A program made the position numbers and the translations under genes. From Eupeodes corollae (lineage: Eukaryota > Arthropoda > Insecta > Diptera > Syrphidae): a stretch of DNA of 64,000 nucleotides. The stretch is taken from assembly GCF_945859685.1 (NCBI RefSeq), contig NC_079149.1, positions 11,319,118-11,383,117 on the forward strand, given 5' to 3'. Below are positions 36,701 through 48,629 of this stretch, one piece after another (the first letter of the stretch is position 1; the number at the start of each line of letters is the position of its first letter). Under the pieces are notes generated by a model that was not told the origin of the DNA, did no database searches, and saw only the letters and a program-made list of their open reading frames with translations.

Positions 36701-37690
36701 CTACAATTTATTATATCAAATTCTAACCAACAAAACTACTTTCTTTTATGATAGGATGATGCCTTCTTTTTCATAAATTTAAACTTAAGAAAAATTGAAT
36801 AATATTAAAAAGTTAGAACAGAAAAAAGAAGGTTGGATCTTTAAGGCCTCTAAGGCATATACAAATTTATCTCTTCTTAAAAAACATTCTCTGATGGATT
36901 TCTTGTGTTTTTATCTCCAAAAACGTTATCCATGACCATTAATGTTTGATTTGAGTTGAAGAGAAGATGAAATGCCTTAAAGGTATTTATTTGATATTAA
37001 TTAAGGGTTATAAGAATTTCTTTTAATGATTGGATTTATCCATTTTTGATATGTTGTAAGAATTTATTTCAAACCATCGAATATCGAAGTAAAACAAAGG
37101 AAAATTTACAAAATATGAAAACGACCAAAAAACAAAGCCAAAATATTTTGAGGATACGCCACGCAGCGGGTAACAAAATAAGAAAGAAAGAAAAACAGAA
37201 TTTTATTGTTTGTCCCCAATTTGGAGAACGACTTTAATGGTTGTTTGTTCTTCCCGATTGACCGACGACGAAGCGACACAGCATGCAATTTCGATTGAAT
37301 TCTTTGCAAAGATCGAACATGACAAGGAGTAGAAAATGGAGAGTCTACAATTTTTCGAAGAATTTTTTAGTTTGTCTTAAAAATTCAGCGAGAAAAGTAT
37401 TTCTTTATAAAAATTTTAACAAACAAACATTCCAATTATTTTTGTCAACCAATGAAAAAAAAGATAAACGATTTTTCCTTGCACTCCCATCCAAAGGTAG
37501 AACTTGTGATCGGCAAATTGGTAATGAATAAAAAGAATTTGGTTGAATTTTGTTCCAAAAAAAAAATAACAACAAAAATATTTGTGTTCTCAAATTCTTT
37601 GCAATTATTTCAGTCTTTTTTTTGTCTGGACCGACATTTTTAAAAATTATTAAAAACTTATATTTGTCAAGTTAAAGAAGGAATGAAATA
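33741..37690. other. Intron 1, nothing recognised beyond short motifs
   Basis: AT-rich, with several short open frames and no domain. Two copies of the CAAAAGAGTTGA-type motif lie at 35,908-36,012. ATG/GAT-rich simple sequence lies at 35,634-35,657. A GC-moderate stretch at 36,400-36,430 is not distinctive. Confidence 0.4.
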
Positions 37691-38720
37691 ATAGTAACGA
37701 ATTTTTGGTTCTCGCGTCATCTCCAGAATCACTACAACTTATGATAAACCGGATTTTTCAGTATTGTAAAATATGGAACCTAAAAGCAAACATGGAAAAG
37801 TCCAACATCATGATTTTCAAGAACGGAGGAGGTAGAAGCTGCCTTAATGAAAAATGGAACTACAATGTTGAAAATATCTCCATCATCTTGGAGTAGGTGT
37901 TTCTCAAACAGAAATATCGCACACAACAGTAAGTACCTACACAGTTTTTAAGGCAGTAGCAGAATCAATCTTATTCTATGCAGCTCAAGTGTGCGGAGCG
38001 AGGCAATATGAAGATGTGGACAAATTGTTAGGCTTCTACGTTAAAAGGATCTTCCGGCTGCAACCAAATACGCCGAACTGTATAGTTATGTTGGAAACGG
38101 GACTGCAGCCACTCTTTGTACGAATACTTCGAATACAGATTGATTATGTGCTCAAAATCATGAATATGTATAATCACGGTTACGCAAGATAGTGTCACTT
38201 CAAACTATTAAAGAGAGATCAGGATGGTATGCAGAATGGATGAAACTTGCTAGGGAGAGTGACATGGACCTTAACATAGGTAACTTTGATTTCAATCAAT
38301 GGAAAGAATCACTGTTCCACCTAATTGCAAAAATGGATACTATGTTATGGGAAAAATGCCTTAATGAAGCAACTGAGTCTCTGCACAGAGCAACTTACAG
38401 TTAACTCAATCACAATTCGGATGCGAATAACTATTTCCGGGATGAATACAGCGTAGATGAGGTTTCTTAACTTCATTCCTTATAGAGGGATTTACCTATA
38501 TTATGCTCCTTATGTAATCTACAAGTGAGAGAAAATGTATTTCACTTCATGCAAAAATGTCCAATTCTTAAAGACATCAGTAAAAATATTCTTGGAAGGG
38601 GGTTTTTGAATGAAAATGAAATTGTATCATTGTTGAACGAAGTCGACGTTAAAAAACTGTGTATGTACTACAAACTGGCTCTAAATTAGAGAGAGTTGTT
38701 AATAAGAGTTTCTGAAAATA
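37691..38720 (+). pseudogene. Non-LTR retrotransposon RT C-terminal relic
   Basis: On the + strand 37,705-37,896 reads VLASSPESLQLMINRIFQYC and then WNLKANMEKSNIMIFKNGG. This is the region after the RT catalytic YADD box, where NxxKSxIMIFxxGG is typical. Later frames read AAQVCGARQYEDVDKLLGFY (about 37,979-38,038) with GLQPLFVRILRIQIDYVLKI, then ERSGWYAEWMKLARESDMDL and WKESLFHLIAKMDTMLWEKC. Near 38,500 a CSLCNLQ...H...C zinc-knuckle-like segment ends the protein. The order is right, with several frameshifts. The RT core upstream is absent. It lies in the same direction as Egfr. Confidence 0.78.
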
Positions 38721-41700
38721 ATATTTAATTTCAATAGTAAACTTTTCAAAAATTCGTTTAAATTATATTTCATAAAAATTAGGTTTCCAATTTATATTTT
38801 GTCAACTAGGCAGACGGCAGAAAACATTTGTCATGACTCTTTAAAATTCTCAGTTAACAGCTTGAAATTAAGAAGAAATAGTTAAAATTTTCAATGATTT
38901 TAAAATAAAAAAACTCGTAGTTTGCAGTAAATAAGTCGTTAAATATTTCTCCCCAAAAAAATACTCTTATGAGTTCAATTTAACAGATTTTAACACATTT
39001 TTCAAAATAGCACAAGATTTTTCTTTCAAGATGCTTTTGCGAGAAGTCTTAGACTGTTTATTTTATTATATTTGGTTTACTTCGAATTCGAGGTTAACTT
39101 ATTTTGAGGTGTGGTAGTTCTAACTTTGAATGTCAAGCATCTTAGCAAAATTATTAGAATCCTAAAATTTAATCATACAAACAAGTGTCCAAAATTATCT
39201 TTAAACGTAATCAGAAACATGATCGAGCTTTAATGTTGTTTATTAGTATTTTTATATTTCTATAAAAGCCCAGAAGAAGCCCAGAAGCAATGTATTCATA
39301 ATTTTTCTTATTAATTATAAATCAAAAATTGTGTATACAAAAAATACTGTATGACAAACAAAAGAGCTGATTAGCAAACTAAAAGAATCTTTCAGTGTTT
39401 ATTGATATCTTATTAACGCAAAATATACATTTTTCAAAATTTAACGAATGAGTAAACCATTGTTAATTGTTTTCTCTTCCGAAAAATTACTGAATTCTCG
39501 AATTTTTTAAATTCTTTCAAAACACTGACAAGTCATGGGAAAAAGAATTGTGTTAATTGTTATATTTTTTCTCTAAGTTTAATACTGTAAAATATGACTT
39601 TAAATTTAAAAAAAATTGATCAATTAGGAACTTCATACAAAAGAGCTGAATTAAGAACTTCATTTGTAATTTAATTGCTTGATTTTCTCAACACTAAAGG
39701 TTTTTAAATATTTGATTACAGTCATTGGGAAACGATTTTCACTCACATACTTTTTGTTCCTCATTAGCTTTGAAATATTATTATTTTATTTTAAAAACTC
39801 ACTGAACTATCATTTCGTGGTTGATTAACGAACATAACAAAGCCTAAATACTTCTCTAATTGAACATTAAAAGTTCTCTAATGATCAAATTTTCAGCAAT
39901 AAATATGACAATATGTTGACACCAATGATGCTTCTGTTCTTTAACATACAGTAAAATATATTTATAAACAAAAATCAACATTAAACCTCATTAAGCATAA
40001 TAAATAGAAGCCTTAAAAAATAACTATACAAAAGCTTAAGCTACGAATTAATAAGAGTGGAAAGTTTAATATTATTAATTTTACAAAATCATAACTGCTT
40101 ACTAATTAGTGTTGTTATAAATCTTTTTCTTGTTAAAATATAAAGATGTCAAACAAAAGAGTTGAGTGGAGAACTTTAACGTATTTAACTTCATTAGAGT
40201 TTATTGCATTGTTAAAAATCTTTTGATGATTAGTTCGATATGAATATGAACAATTTAAATATTTATGTGGTAACATTATGAGAAATCTGTGAACAACACA
40301 AATTGAGACATAAAACTTTGATATGATGTTTTTTGTGTCACGGAAATAAAGAATTAAAAATATGTAAAAAATATCTCGTTGATTAGTGATTTTAATATTT
40401 AATAAAATTCAAATAAAGCTACCTACTCGTTTGTTTTGCATTTGAATTATGTTTGTATTAAGAATCAATCAATATGAACTTTTGAACATGAATACAAAGA
40501 AGAATGAGTAAGGAATAGAGAGAACGAACAAACAAAAAAAAACACAATTTCTTAAACTTCAAAAGCACGTAAAGTGAATAGAGAAATAAATCAATTATTA
40601 TGTTTATTGCATTTTAATGTGCACACGAGTGGGAAATTTATATAAATCAAACTAAAATACTAACGTTTTGTTTTATGAAAAATGTTTACCACGTTAAAAA
40701 ATGACTTTAAATGCATTGTGGGTCTTTAGTTTACTTTGTTTCTATCCAAATCGATTAAAATTATTCATTTAAAGGTTACAGGCGTAGAACAGTTCTTTAT
40801 GATTCTAACTTATTTTGTTAATAAATATTTTTTGATGAAGAAATAACTTTTTCTAAAACCAACAATAATCCCACAGAAGATAATTAAGTATCTTATGTCA
40901 TTCATAGCCTATAGACCCTACCAATTATTTTATTAATATGTTTTTGATGTCAGAGACCTCACATACGTATGAATAACGAAAATGTTATTAACTTATTTTT
41001 TTTCTCCAAACCATAAACTTTAATATACGGATAAATATTAATTTTGGCTAGGGGCCAAACAACCAAGTTCGTTTCACAGTTCTTTTATTTGTGTAAATTA
41101 CTTCGCTTTTAGAGATTATTTAATTAATAGTTAAAACATCTTACAATTAATGTTTTCATATATGTTCATAAAAAATTAATACCATCAAACTTTCAACACT
41201 TTATTTTATATTTTTGTCTCACACCGCACTTTGGCATCTTGCTTTCAACATACATTTTCTGTTCCTATGGGTCATTAATTGTTTAGTTCAACACACCTTA
41301 GAGGTGAAACAAAAATCTTTGTTTTGATATAACTTATACAAATTATTACCATTTTTGGACTTTTTGATAATATAATTTGTGTGAACTGAAAAAACCATTC
41401 TCTTCTCTTTTTATGGAAATGTATTTTTTGAGTGACTGATTGGCAAATTCAATTTGTAAAACATAAACAAAAAAGAATCAATACAAGTTTGGTGTTAAAC
41501 TCTTTTGTTTGAAATACCGTGAAATTAAAATTCGCCTTTTTCGATTTAAACACTATATTATGATATTTTGATTATATCGACAAAAAAAAAAAAACAACAT
41601 TAAAAATATCTATACATAAATTAGATAGGTATACAAAAAAATAAAGTTTTCTTCTCAACTCTTTTGTTTTACACTTTTGAAAATTTATTGGAATTTCATT

Positions 41701-43190
41701 TTTAAAAGATTAATGATAGTTGATTGTTCGTTTAAATGACCTCAAGGCATTAGATAAATGGAAACAGATAAAAATTCATGTAAAAGAGGATTATCTTTCT
41801 CTTATTTCAAGGAATTTCATCTTCGTCTTCTTATTTTTTCTTTAGTTTTCTTTGAATAGTTACAAAACAAAGAATAAAAGAAGAACAACGCTTAATTTCA
41901 AATCGAACCCCACAGTCCATTTCTGTCCAGCGTATTTTATTCTATGAAGGCAATAATAATACAAAAGAATAAAAACGAAACCCATTACACATCAGAAGCA
42001 AGGAAACCATCACATCCAACAAAACAAAACGAAGTAAAATAAACACACTTATATGTTAATTAAGTGTCAAAAATGATGGTCTCTTGGGTCTTTTTTTTAA
42101 TTTGAAATCAGGGTTGCTAATATGTATCGGTTTGTACTAATTATAGATGCACGGCAATTATGTGCAATTAGTATAAATGTTCGATAAAAAACGAAACAAA
42201 TCAGTGCAAAAAAAATAAAACTTGACACAGAAAAGTTCTTCGCCCAACCGGCAGCCATCACGTCATCGTTTTTACACCGCGCGCCACCGCAGCGCAACAC
42301 CGTAAACACAGAGCGTGTGTTATGTAGAAAAAGCAAGAATTGTGTTTTACATATCTTTAACTTATACAATATTTTGTTTCTTCTTTTTCATTCGGAGAAT
42401 TTACGCGATCGCATTATAATTACTTTGCTATAGAATTCTCCCCTCTTAACATTAAACAGAAAGCTATTTATTTTCTTGTATTGGTTTTTAAAGCTTGTTT
42501 TTTAAAATTATTTTTGGTGTTATTTCTTAGGAAAATCATAGCAAGGTTAAAGCGAAATGAAACATGTTTATTTGTTTTGTATATACATTTAAAATTTAAG
42601 TTCGCTTAGAGAACTTCTTGAGATGGAAGAAAAAAGAAAAAGCAAAAATCATTAACAGATTGTGCTAATTGGTTTATTAAAATAACTAATAAACCAATCA
42701 CGTTCTGTATTGTGATTTGAGGGGATTTACAACAAAAGTTTAATAAAAAAAACTAATATTCACAGATTATACTTCACTGTGACCTGTGATTAGTGTTGCT
42801 ATGATGTTTTTCTGTTCCTATAAATATTTATATTATAGGTAAGTTACACATGTTTTAAACCTGATTTTTTTTCTGAATATTTTTTCCTTGTGTGACAATC
42901 AACAATTTTAAAATCCCAAAAATCGTGGATATTTTAACAAAATTTTAATTACTTTTAAATTAGTTTTTTTTTTCTTGTCGTCTATAATAATTCTTTATTC
43001 ATTCAATTTATTTTATTCATTAAACAAAATTGCTTTCAAATAAAATTTACATATCAGTCACACACATCTTTTTTGATGTGTTTATAAATAGTAACATTTT
43101 TAAAACACGCATTTTTAAATAATTATTAACCATAGTGACTAATATTTTGTTGTTCTTATTTTTTTTTTTTATTTTGTGTGAAATTTATGT
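38721..43190. other. Intron 1, AT-rich, with recurring short motif
   Basis: No gene. Four or five copies of the CAAAAGAGTTGA-like motif, in both orientations, occur between 39.35 and 41.67 kb. A small CG-rich island lies at about 42,240-42,330 (around CACCGCGCGCCACCGCAGCG). No splice donor consistent with Egfr exon 2 follows it closely. Confidence 0.45.
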
Positions 43191-44550
43191 TATGATGGAA
43201 AAAATCCGGGTTTATAGGGCAATGTGCTCTAAAAGGACTTTGAACAGAACTAAACAAAATACAAGAATAAATTTGTAATACAAGGTTCATTTATTTTTCT
43301 GGTTTATTTGATCAAATTAATAAATAAAAAGTATTGCAAGTCTTCCCAAATCTTTTGTTTCAGCAGCTGTCAATATTACCAATTACATTTAGCTTTTTGG
43401 AAGTCTTTTTGAACAAAGCTTGAACTCACGAAATTAAGTTTGTGTTTTCTTTTCTATTTAGTCTGCTTAAAACTTCTAATTTACATCACTTCTTTCGTTC
43501 AGAAGACAGTTTTTGAGTGTTAAGAACGTTCGAAACAGGCTCAGAAAAGAAATATCGGCTTTGTGAGTAAAAAGCTGTTGATTTTACCTTTAATTAAAGA
43601 CAAATTAATTAACGTCATGTGAAATGAATCCAATTTCACTCTGCTCGATTATAAAGTCATTCTTTTATTCTATTAAACAAGTCGTGTTTATTTTTGGTGT
43701 TTACATTTGTATTTTTATAATTTTACAACCTGTTTTTTAAGTAAATACAATTAAAATTATACAACCAAGAATTGGTCCTTCGACCCGGATTTTCCATATT
43801 AATATGATGGAAAGAATCCGGTTTTATAGGGCAATATAGTTTAAAAGGACTTTAAACGGAAACAAGAATAAATAAATAACACAAGATCCATATTTTCTTC
43901 TAATTGTATTTGATCAAATTAGTAACCAGAAAGAAATACAAGTTTTCACAAATTATATGCTTTAGCAGCTGTAAAACTTACCAATTATACATAGCTGTCA
44001 AAAAAAGCCTTTTTTGTGTTTGAACAGAGCTTAAACTGTCAAAATCAAAGTTGTATTTATTTTTTTGTTTAGTGTGTTCAGAACTACTAAGTTTCATAAC
44101 TTTTTTCGTTCAAATGACAGTTTTCGAATGTTCAGAGTTTGACTCATAAGCTCTAAGACGAAAGACCGATCTTGTGAGTAAAAAGATGCTGATTTCAACC
44201 TTAAATCTAAAAAGTTTTAACTCCTGAACGGCCATTACACTTATTTTAAATATATTGCCATGTCAAATGTATCCCGCATCACTCTCTTTTATTTGTATAA
44301 TTTAAGAAGTTTATTTTTTAATTAAATACAATTAAGACTATACAATAGAAAATTGGTTCTTCGACCCGGATTTTTTGTGTTAGAGACAGTTAAATGTATT
44401 CAACTTCACTTCACTTCATGGGCGAGTTATATAGTCATTCTTTCAAGAAAGTCGTGTTTAACCTCTATTTCTTTTCTATTTGTATAATTTAACAAGTTTT
44501 TTTTAACTTAATACAATTAAGGCTACACAGTAAAAAATTGGAAAATTGTA
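43191..44550. repeat. About 0.6-kb diverged tandem repeat, two full units plus a partial one
   Basis: Unit 1 begins near GATGGAAAAAATCCGGGTTT at 43,194 and unit 2 near GATGGAAAGAATCCGGTTTT at 43,807, a period of about 613 bp. Shared landmarks in order are TATAGGGCAAT, TTTGATCAAATTA, CAGCAGCTGT-like, a TTCGTTCA...GACAGTTTT segment, GTGAGTAAAAAG, and TTGGT(C/T)CTTCGACCCGGATTTT at each unit end (about 43,771 and 44,351). A shorter third piece (44,385-44,545) repeats the last 160 bp or so. No coding frame. The SINE at 44,551 follows immediately. Confidence 0.8.
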
Positions 44551-44826
44551 GTACCCGTGGTGTAGTTGTTAGTATGTAGAGCTGCTACTTCATAGGTCTT
44601 GGGTTCAATCCCTGCCTGTGCCACCTCTTGCGAAGAACTGACAAATTCTCCAAGAGTAATTCTTGTCATGAAAAGTGCTTTCTAAAATTAGCCGTTTGGA
44701 TTCGGCTTAAAACTGTAGGTCTACTCTATCCCTGACAACTTAACTCGCACACAGGAATAGTTAAGAGTTTTAAGTCACTAGGCTCTAGTTGTCAAGGGAC
44801 TGTTGCACCTTAAATTTAAAAAAAAA
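44551..44826 (+). mobile_element. tRNA-derived SINE, copy B
   Basis: Starts GTACCCGTGGTGTAGTTGTT. An A-box-like TGGTGTAGTTG (44,558-44,568) and a B box GGTTCAATCCC (44,602-44,612) give tRNA-like spacing. The body through GTCATGAAAAGTGCTTTCT, and the end GGGACTGTTGCACCTTAAAT plus an A-run, match copy A at 7,297-7,606 on the opposite strand. Flanking repeats are imperfect (AAAATTGTA / AAAATTTAT), so it is older than, or less cleanly inserted than, copy A. It lies in the transcribed strand of Egfr intron 1. Confidence 0.88.
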
Positions 44827-47800
44827 GTAGAAAATTTATTATTTATTTGTTTCAATAAGATTGTGCTACACGAAATACATAGATTTCGGTAGAATTTTTA
44901 AGGAAACAAGTTTATAACTGGTTCATCTCCGGTTCAACAATTGAAGGCATAGAAATTGTGACTATTGGTTAATTACTTAGTTGTTACGCCCAGTTCTTAT
45001 TGCATGACAGTTTTCATGATGTTTTTAACAAGCCCATCAGTCCTTCCTTGTCATTATAATAGTTACGAATTCAATTTTAATGAACACCTCCTTTCTAAAC
45101 CCTCTCATTTTTTTCTAATTGCTCACAATTTGTCCTTAGAATTTGAGTGCATGCAACAATGTAGTGAAGCTGAGGGTTGAAGCGGACATTTTTCTTAACC
45201 CTTCAATTTCAATCAATCGTAACTTCGATCCCGCTCATATTTTGTATTCAGGAATTTTTCTATCGATGATTTAAATAATCGATTCTTCACGGATATTAAA
45301 TCCCCTCAAGTGAACCACGATCAAACAATCTATCTACATTTTGTTTTTGTACAATTATATTGCACATTATGCGCCAAGAACAAGAAAAACACAATGTGTA
45401 AATATGAATAACCGTCAATTTTTAAATTTGTGTTCGTCTTTTTTGTGATATTGTGGTGTTTTTTGCTGGTTATTTTAAGAGAAGGCTACATTTTGCAAGT
45501 ACCTACGAGTATACAAAAAAAAATAACAATCACGATCAACGATCACGATCATTTAACAATTCGGGACCACATTTAAAGTCTTCTTTTTTTTTTGTTTTGC
45601 TCCATCACCATCATCATCATCTTCTTCTTTTTCTTTTGATTTCTTCTAGTGCTCTTATATTCAAGAACAAATCGTGTTTTGTGGTATAACAAATAACAGA
45701 TTTCAAAATTTTTTGGTGCACGATCAATGTGCATAAGAAAACATAAAAGATTATTATCTCTTTTTCCCTTTCTCTCTCTCTTACACACTCTATCTGTTTC
45801 TCGGTCTTTCTATGATGCAAACAATTTTCAAAACGGTCTTCAAAAAAATGCATTCATCATTTGTGTGTTGGGTACATGATGGTATTCTATATGCAAGATG
45901 CAACTTCAACACGATCAGTACCAAACATAAGACGATGATCATCTTCTCTCTATTTTCTTAGGATTTTGATTTTTTCTTTTTGTTCAAGCCCTGTGCTTCT
46001 CTACTCACGATTATATGATGATGATGATGACTATGGATGACGACGATGAAGAGCTATATAGCACTCTAACGCTTCGGTCGTTCGTCGTGGTCGTCATCAA
46101 TCTATCTATTCTCTATACTCTACCTTAACGTACCTTCTATCCTCCTAAAACTCCTATAAAATGTGAGCAATTGTTTGACTGGTTTTACCAATCTCTTGTA
46201 CGTATCTTTTAGACTATGGCTTCAATCTATATAAAACTATAAAACTGCCTGCCAGCCCCTGACACACGAAAGGTCTAAAGTCCAAGTGTAATAGAACATT
46301 TTTAGTTGTTCTTTTTGTTTTTCTTCTATTTTCTGTTTATGTGTTTTTCTTTTTAAAAAAGTCAAGCGTGTGGCGGCGGCTGTGGCTGTGGCGACGAGAC
46401 GGACTATGGACGACGACAAAGACAACGAGCGACGGGTACCTTTGCGGATTAACGTCGCCTTGCAAGAATTCCACAGGAGTATAGTATACCTATAAATCTA
46501 TATAAAAGAATATAATTTTGCTCGCTTGGCCTCTCTTTGCCAAATGTCGCGCCATACGTATACCAACATTAGAAAAAAAGACTACCAGAGGTTGGGTTAG
46601 TTTGGTTACGATTGGGGAATTTTCTTTGGCCTCACGTCGTCGTTCTAAGGAAAAAAATATGTTATCTACGAATGTTTGTGTATATCTACGAATAGTGAAA
46701 TATATTTTGTTGTTTTTCAGATCATTCGATCGAGTCCAAGAAGTGACAATTTTAATTTAATGATCGTTGGTTTTATTTTTGTTTGGATTTTCTTAAAGTG
46801 AACCAAGAAAGTTCACCCCATTTCAGTGCAGTTGCCAACAAAATAAAAAAAAAGAGAGATGCGGAATAGAAAATAATGTTTATGATGTTTACATGTCTTG
46901 AAGGAAAAATGGATAGAACAAAAAAGTCAATCAATATTGTGAAATCTGTTGGAAGTTTTCCTATGAAACAAAAGAGTTGAGCTGCGAACTTTATTTTCTA
47001 TTGCAATTTGATTTTTCAATTTTGTCGTGATTATGTTGAGTTTCGCTCTTTAAAAGGGGAAGGGGGGGTATAAATAAGATAGTTTCAAATGAACAGCAGT
47101 TTGGTGGTAGAAAAAAATTACTAAGAAGGCGTCAGAAATGAATAAGCAGGGCCATAAGTTTAGTGCTGTACATTTCACGTGAACTTTTATGCTATTAAAC
47201 TTTATCATAAAACTATGAAATTTTTAGGTCTTTTTGTTAACTTTTTTCTCATAAAAGACTTATAGCAGATCTAACTTAACTCAAGAACTCCTGGCTTTCG
47301 CATCTATAAAATAAGAATCTTTTCAACGAAGGCGACACCGCTCCAATTGACAAAGTAGGTTTTGACACTTTGCTTTCAAAATGTATGGAATATTTTTGTC
47401 TTTTAGAAGTCTTATTGGAGAATTGGTCAAAAATTGGTAGAACTTTTCAATTTCAAAACAAAGTTAGAAGAGTCTTGAAAATAGAAGACCTTAAACAGTA
47501 TTGTCTGATTTCCACGTTAAAAAATAAAAAAAAGGAAAAACCATGAATTTTCTCCTTAAGATGGTGCTTTTAAACCTCTGAGAAGAGAGACTTTTGAGGG
47601 AAAAACATTTTCCCATCATTCTAGTCTAGTTCTATCGATTACAACATTAATTGAACATGTTCCTTGATATTTTTGTAGTTGTTTAGGGAGTTTCTAAGTT
47701 GGTACCACACAAACGGGGAACAAAAAAAAAGAACACCAACTTTAATAATAGCAAATATAATTAATTCCACTTTACTCTGAGCTACCTAACCGCCCAAAGA

Positions 47801-48331
47801 CTAATCACATAACTTATATAGAAAGACCAACTTATTGTGTCGTGTTTATTTTTATTTCCACTAAAGTTGTTGGATTGGTAAGCTAGTTGGCTGGCTGGTG
47901 GTTCTTACCTTATTTGGCCAAGTTCTACTATTGATTATTATTATTATTACAACGACATCTCTGTGAGATGTGATTCAACATGTTACCCAGATCGATGACG
48001 ATGACGAAGTTGACTCTTTTGGTCATGATCACACAATCTTTCAACTATGTATGTAGCTACCTAACGACTTTAAGGCGAATTATGTATTATCACTTTTATT
48101 GGTCTAAGACGAATGGTGACGGAGTATAGTGCCATCGATGATGATGGCCGGCGTCATAACCATATTGGGGAACTATATCTATGTATAAGCTCTGGGATGT
48201 CGTCGTCGTTGTTGATGAAGTCGACTTGGGAATTAGGATTCTTCTATATTGATATATTAGTCTGACATGTGTGGCGCCAAAATATCACATTTATTTCTAA
48301 CCACTCTTCTTTTTTTTTGTTCTTCTTGCAG
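44827..48331. other. Last part of intron 1
   Basis: AT-rich with simple sequence: CAT/CTT runs at 45,600-45,650 and GAT runs at 46,015-46,050. A GC-richer island lies at about 46,360-46,560 (GTGGCGGCGGCTGTGGCTGT and surroundings). Short frames there lack domains. One CAAAAGAGTTGA motif lies at 46,966-47,000. The last 30 bases are the polypyrimidine tract and acceptor of exon 2. Confidence 0.45.
45598..45652. repeat. CAT then CTT microsatellite
   Basis: CACCATCATCATCATCTTCT and following CTT/TTC-rich sequence. Simple repeat in the intron. Confidence 0.8.
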
Positions 48332-48554
48332 TTTGTATTGGAACTAAGGCACGATTGTCGGTGCCATCGAACCGGGAACATCACTATAGGAACCTAAGAG
48401 ATCGATATAACAATTGCACTTATGTTGATGGTAATCTGGAACTAACATGGTTGCAAGATCCTAATTTAGATTTGAGTTTTCTTGAGAATATCCGCGAAGT
48501 CACTGGCTATATACTCATCAGTCACGTGGATGTCAAGAATGTCGTTTTTCCAAG
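48332..48554 (+). CDS. Egfr: Egfr exon 2: start of ligand-binding domain L1
   Basis: Encodes residues 114-186, completing codon 113 (Ile) with the previous exon and leaving AG for codon 187 (Arg). The start CIGTKARLSVPSNREHHYRN and the following CTYVDGNLELTW and LSFLENIREVTGYILISHVD are nearly identical to the beginning of domain L1 of Drosophila Egfr, the first leucine-rich beta-helix that contacts ligand. The acceptor is TTCTTGCAG|TT at 48,331/48,332. The donor is CCAAG|GTAAGT at 48,554/48,555, followed by a 75-bp intron. The first in-frame start-like codon within the exon is internal and is not a translation start. Confidence 0.97.
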
Positions 48555-48629
48555 GTAAGTTTTGAAGATTCCCATCAACTGACCAAAAGTCACGATTTAA
48601 ACCAAACTCTTTTCTATTTTCCTTTTTAG
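48555..48629 (+). other. Egfr: Egfr intron 2 (75 bp)
   Basis: GTAAGT donor and TTCCTTTTTAG acceptor. The split Arg codon (AG|A) rebuilds VVFPRLQIIRGRTLF, as in the fly receptor. Confidence 0.95.

Larger units (their letters stand above)
17396..48331 (+). other. Egfr: Egfr intron 1 (30.9 kb)
   Basis: Bounded by GTAAGT at 17,396 and a polypyrimidine tract ending TTCTTCTTGCAG at 48,331. Both neighbouring exons are identified by homology and the phases match. Drosophila Egfr also has a very large first intron that separates alternative first exons from the common exons and carries enhancers. I looked for a second alternative first coding exon (a signal peptide followed by a phase-1 donor after Lys) and did not find a convincing one. 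Contents are listed as separate entries. Confidence 0.9.

Noticed and set aside
44551..44625. Possible tRNA gene (A and B boxes)
   Set aside because: Continues into a shared 200-bp body and A-tail, the cloverleaf is poor, and a second copy has a target duplication: a SINE head.
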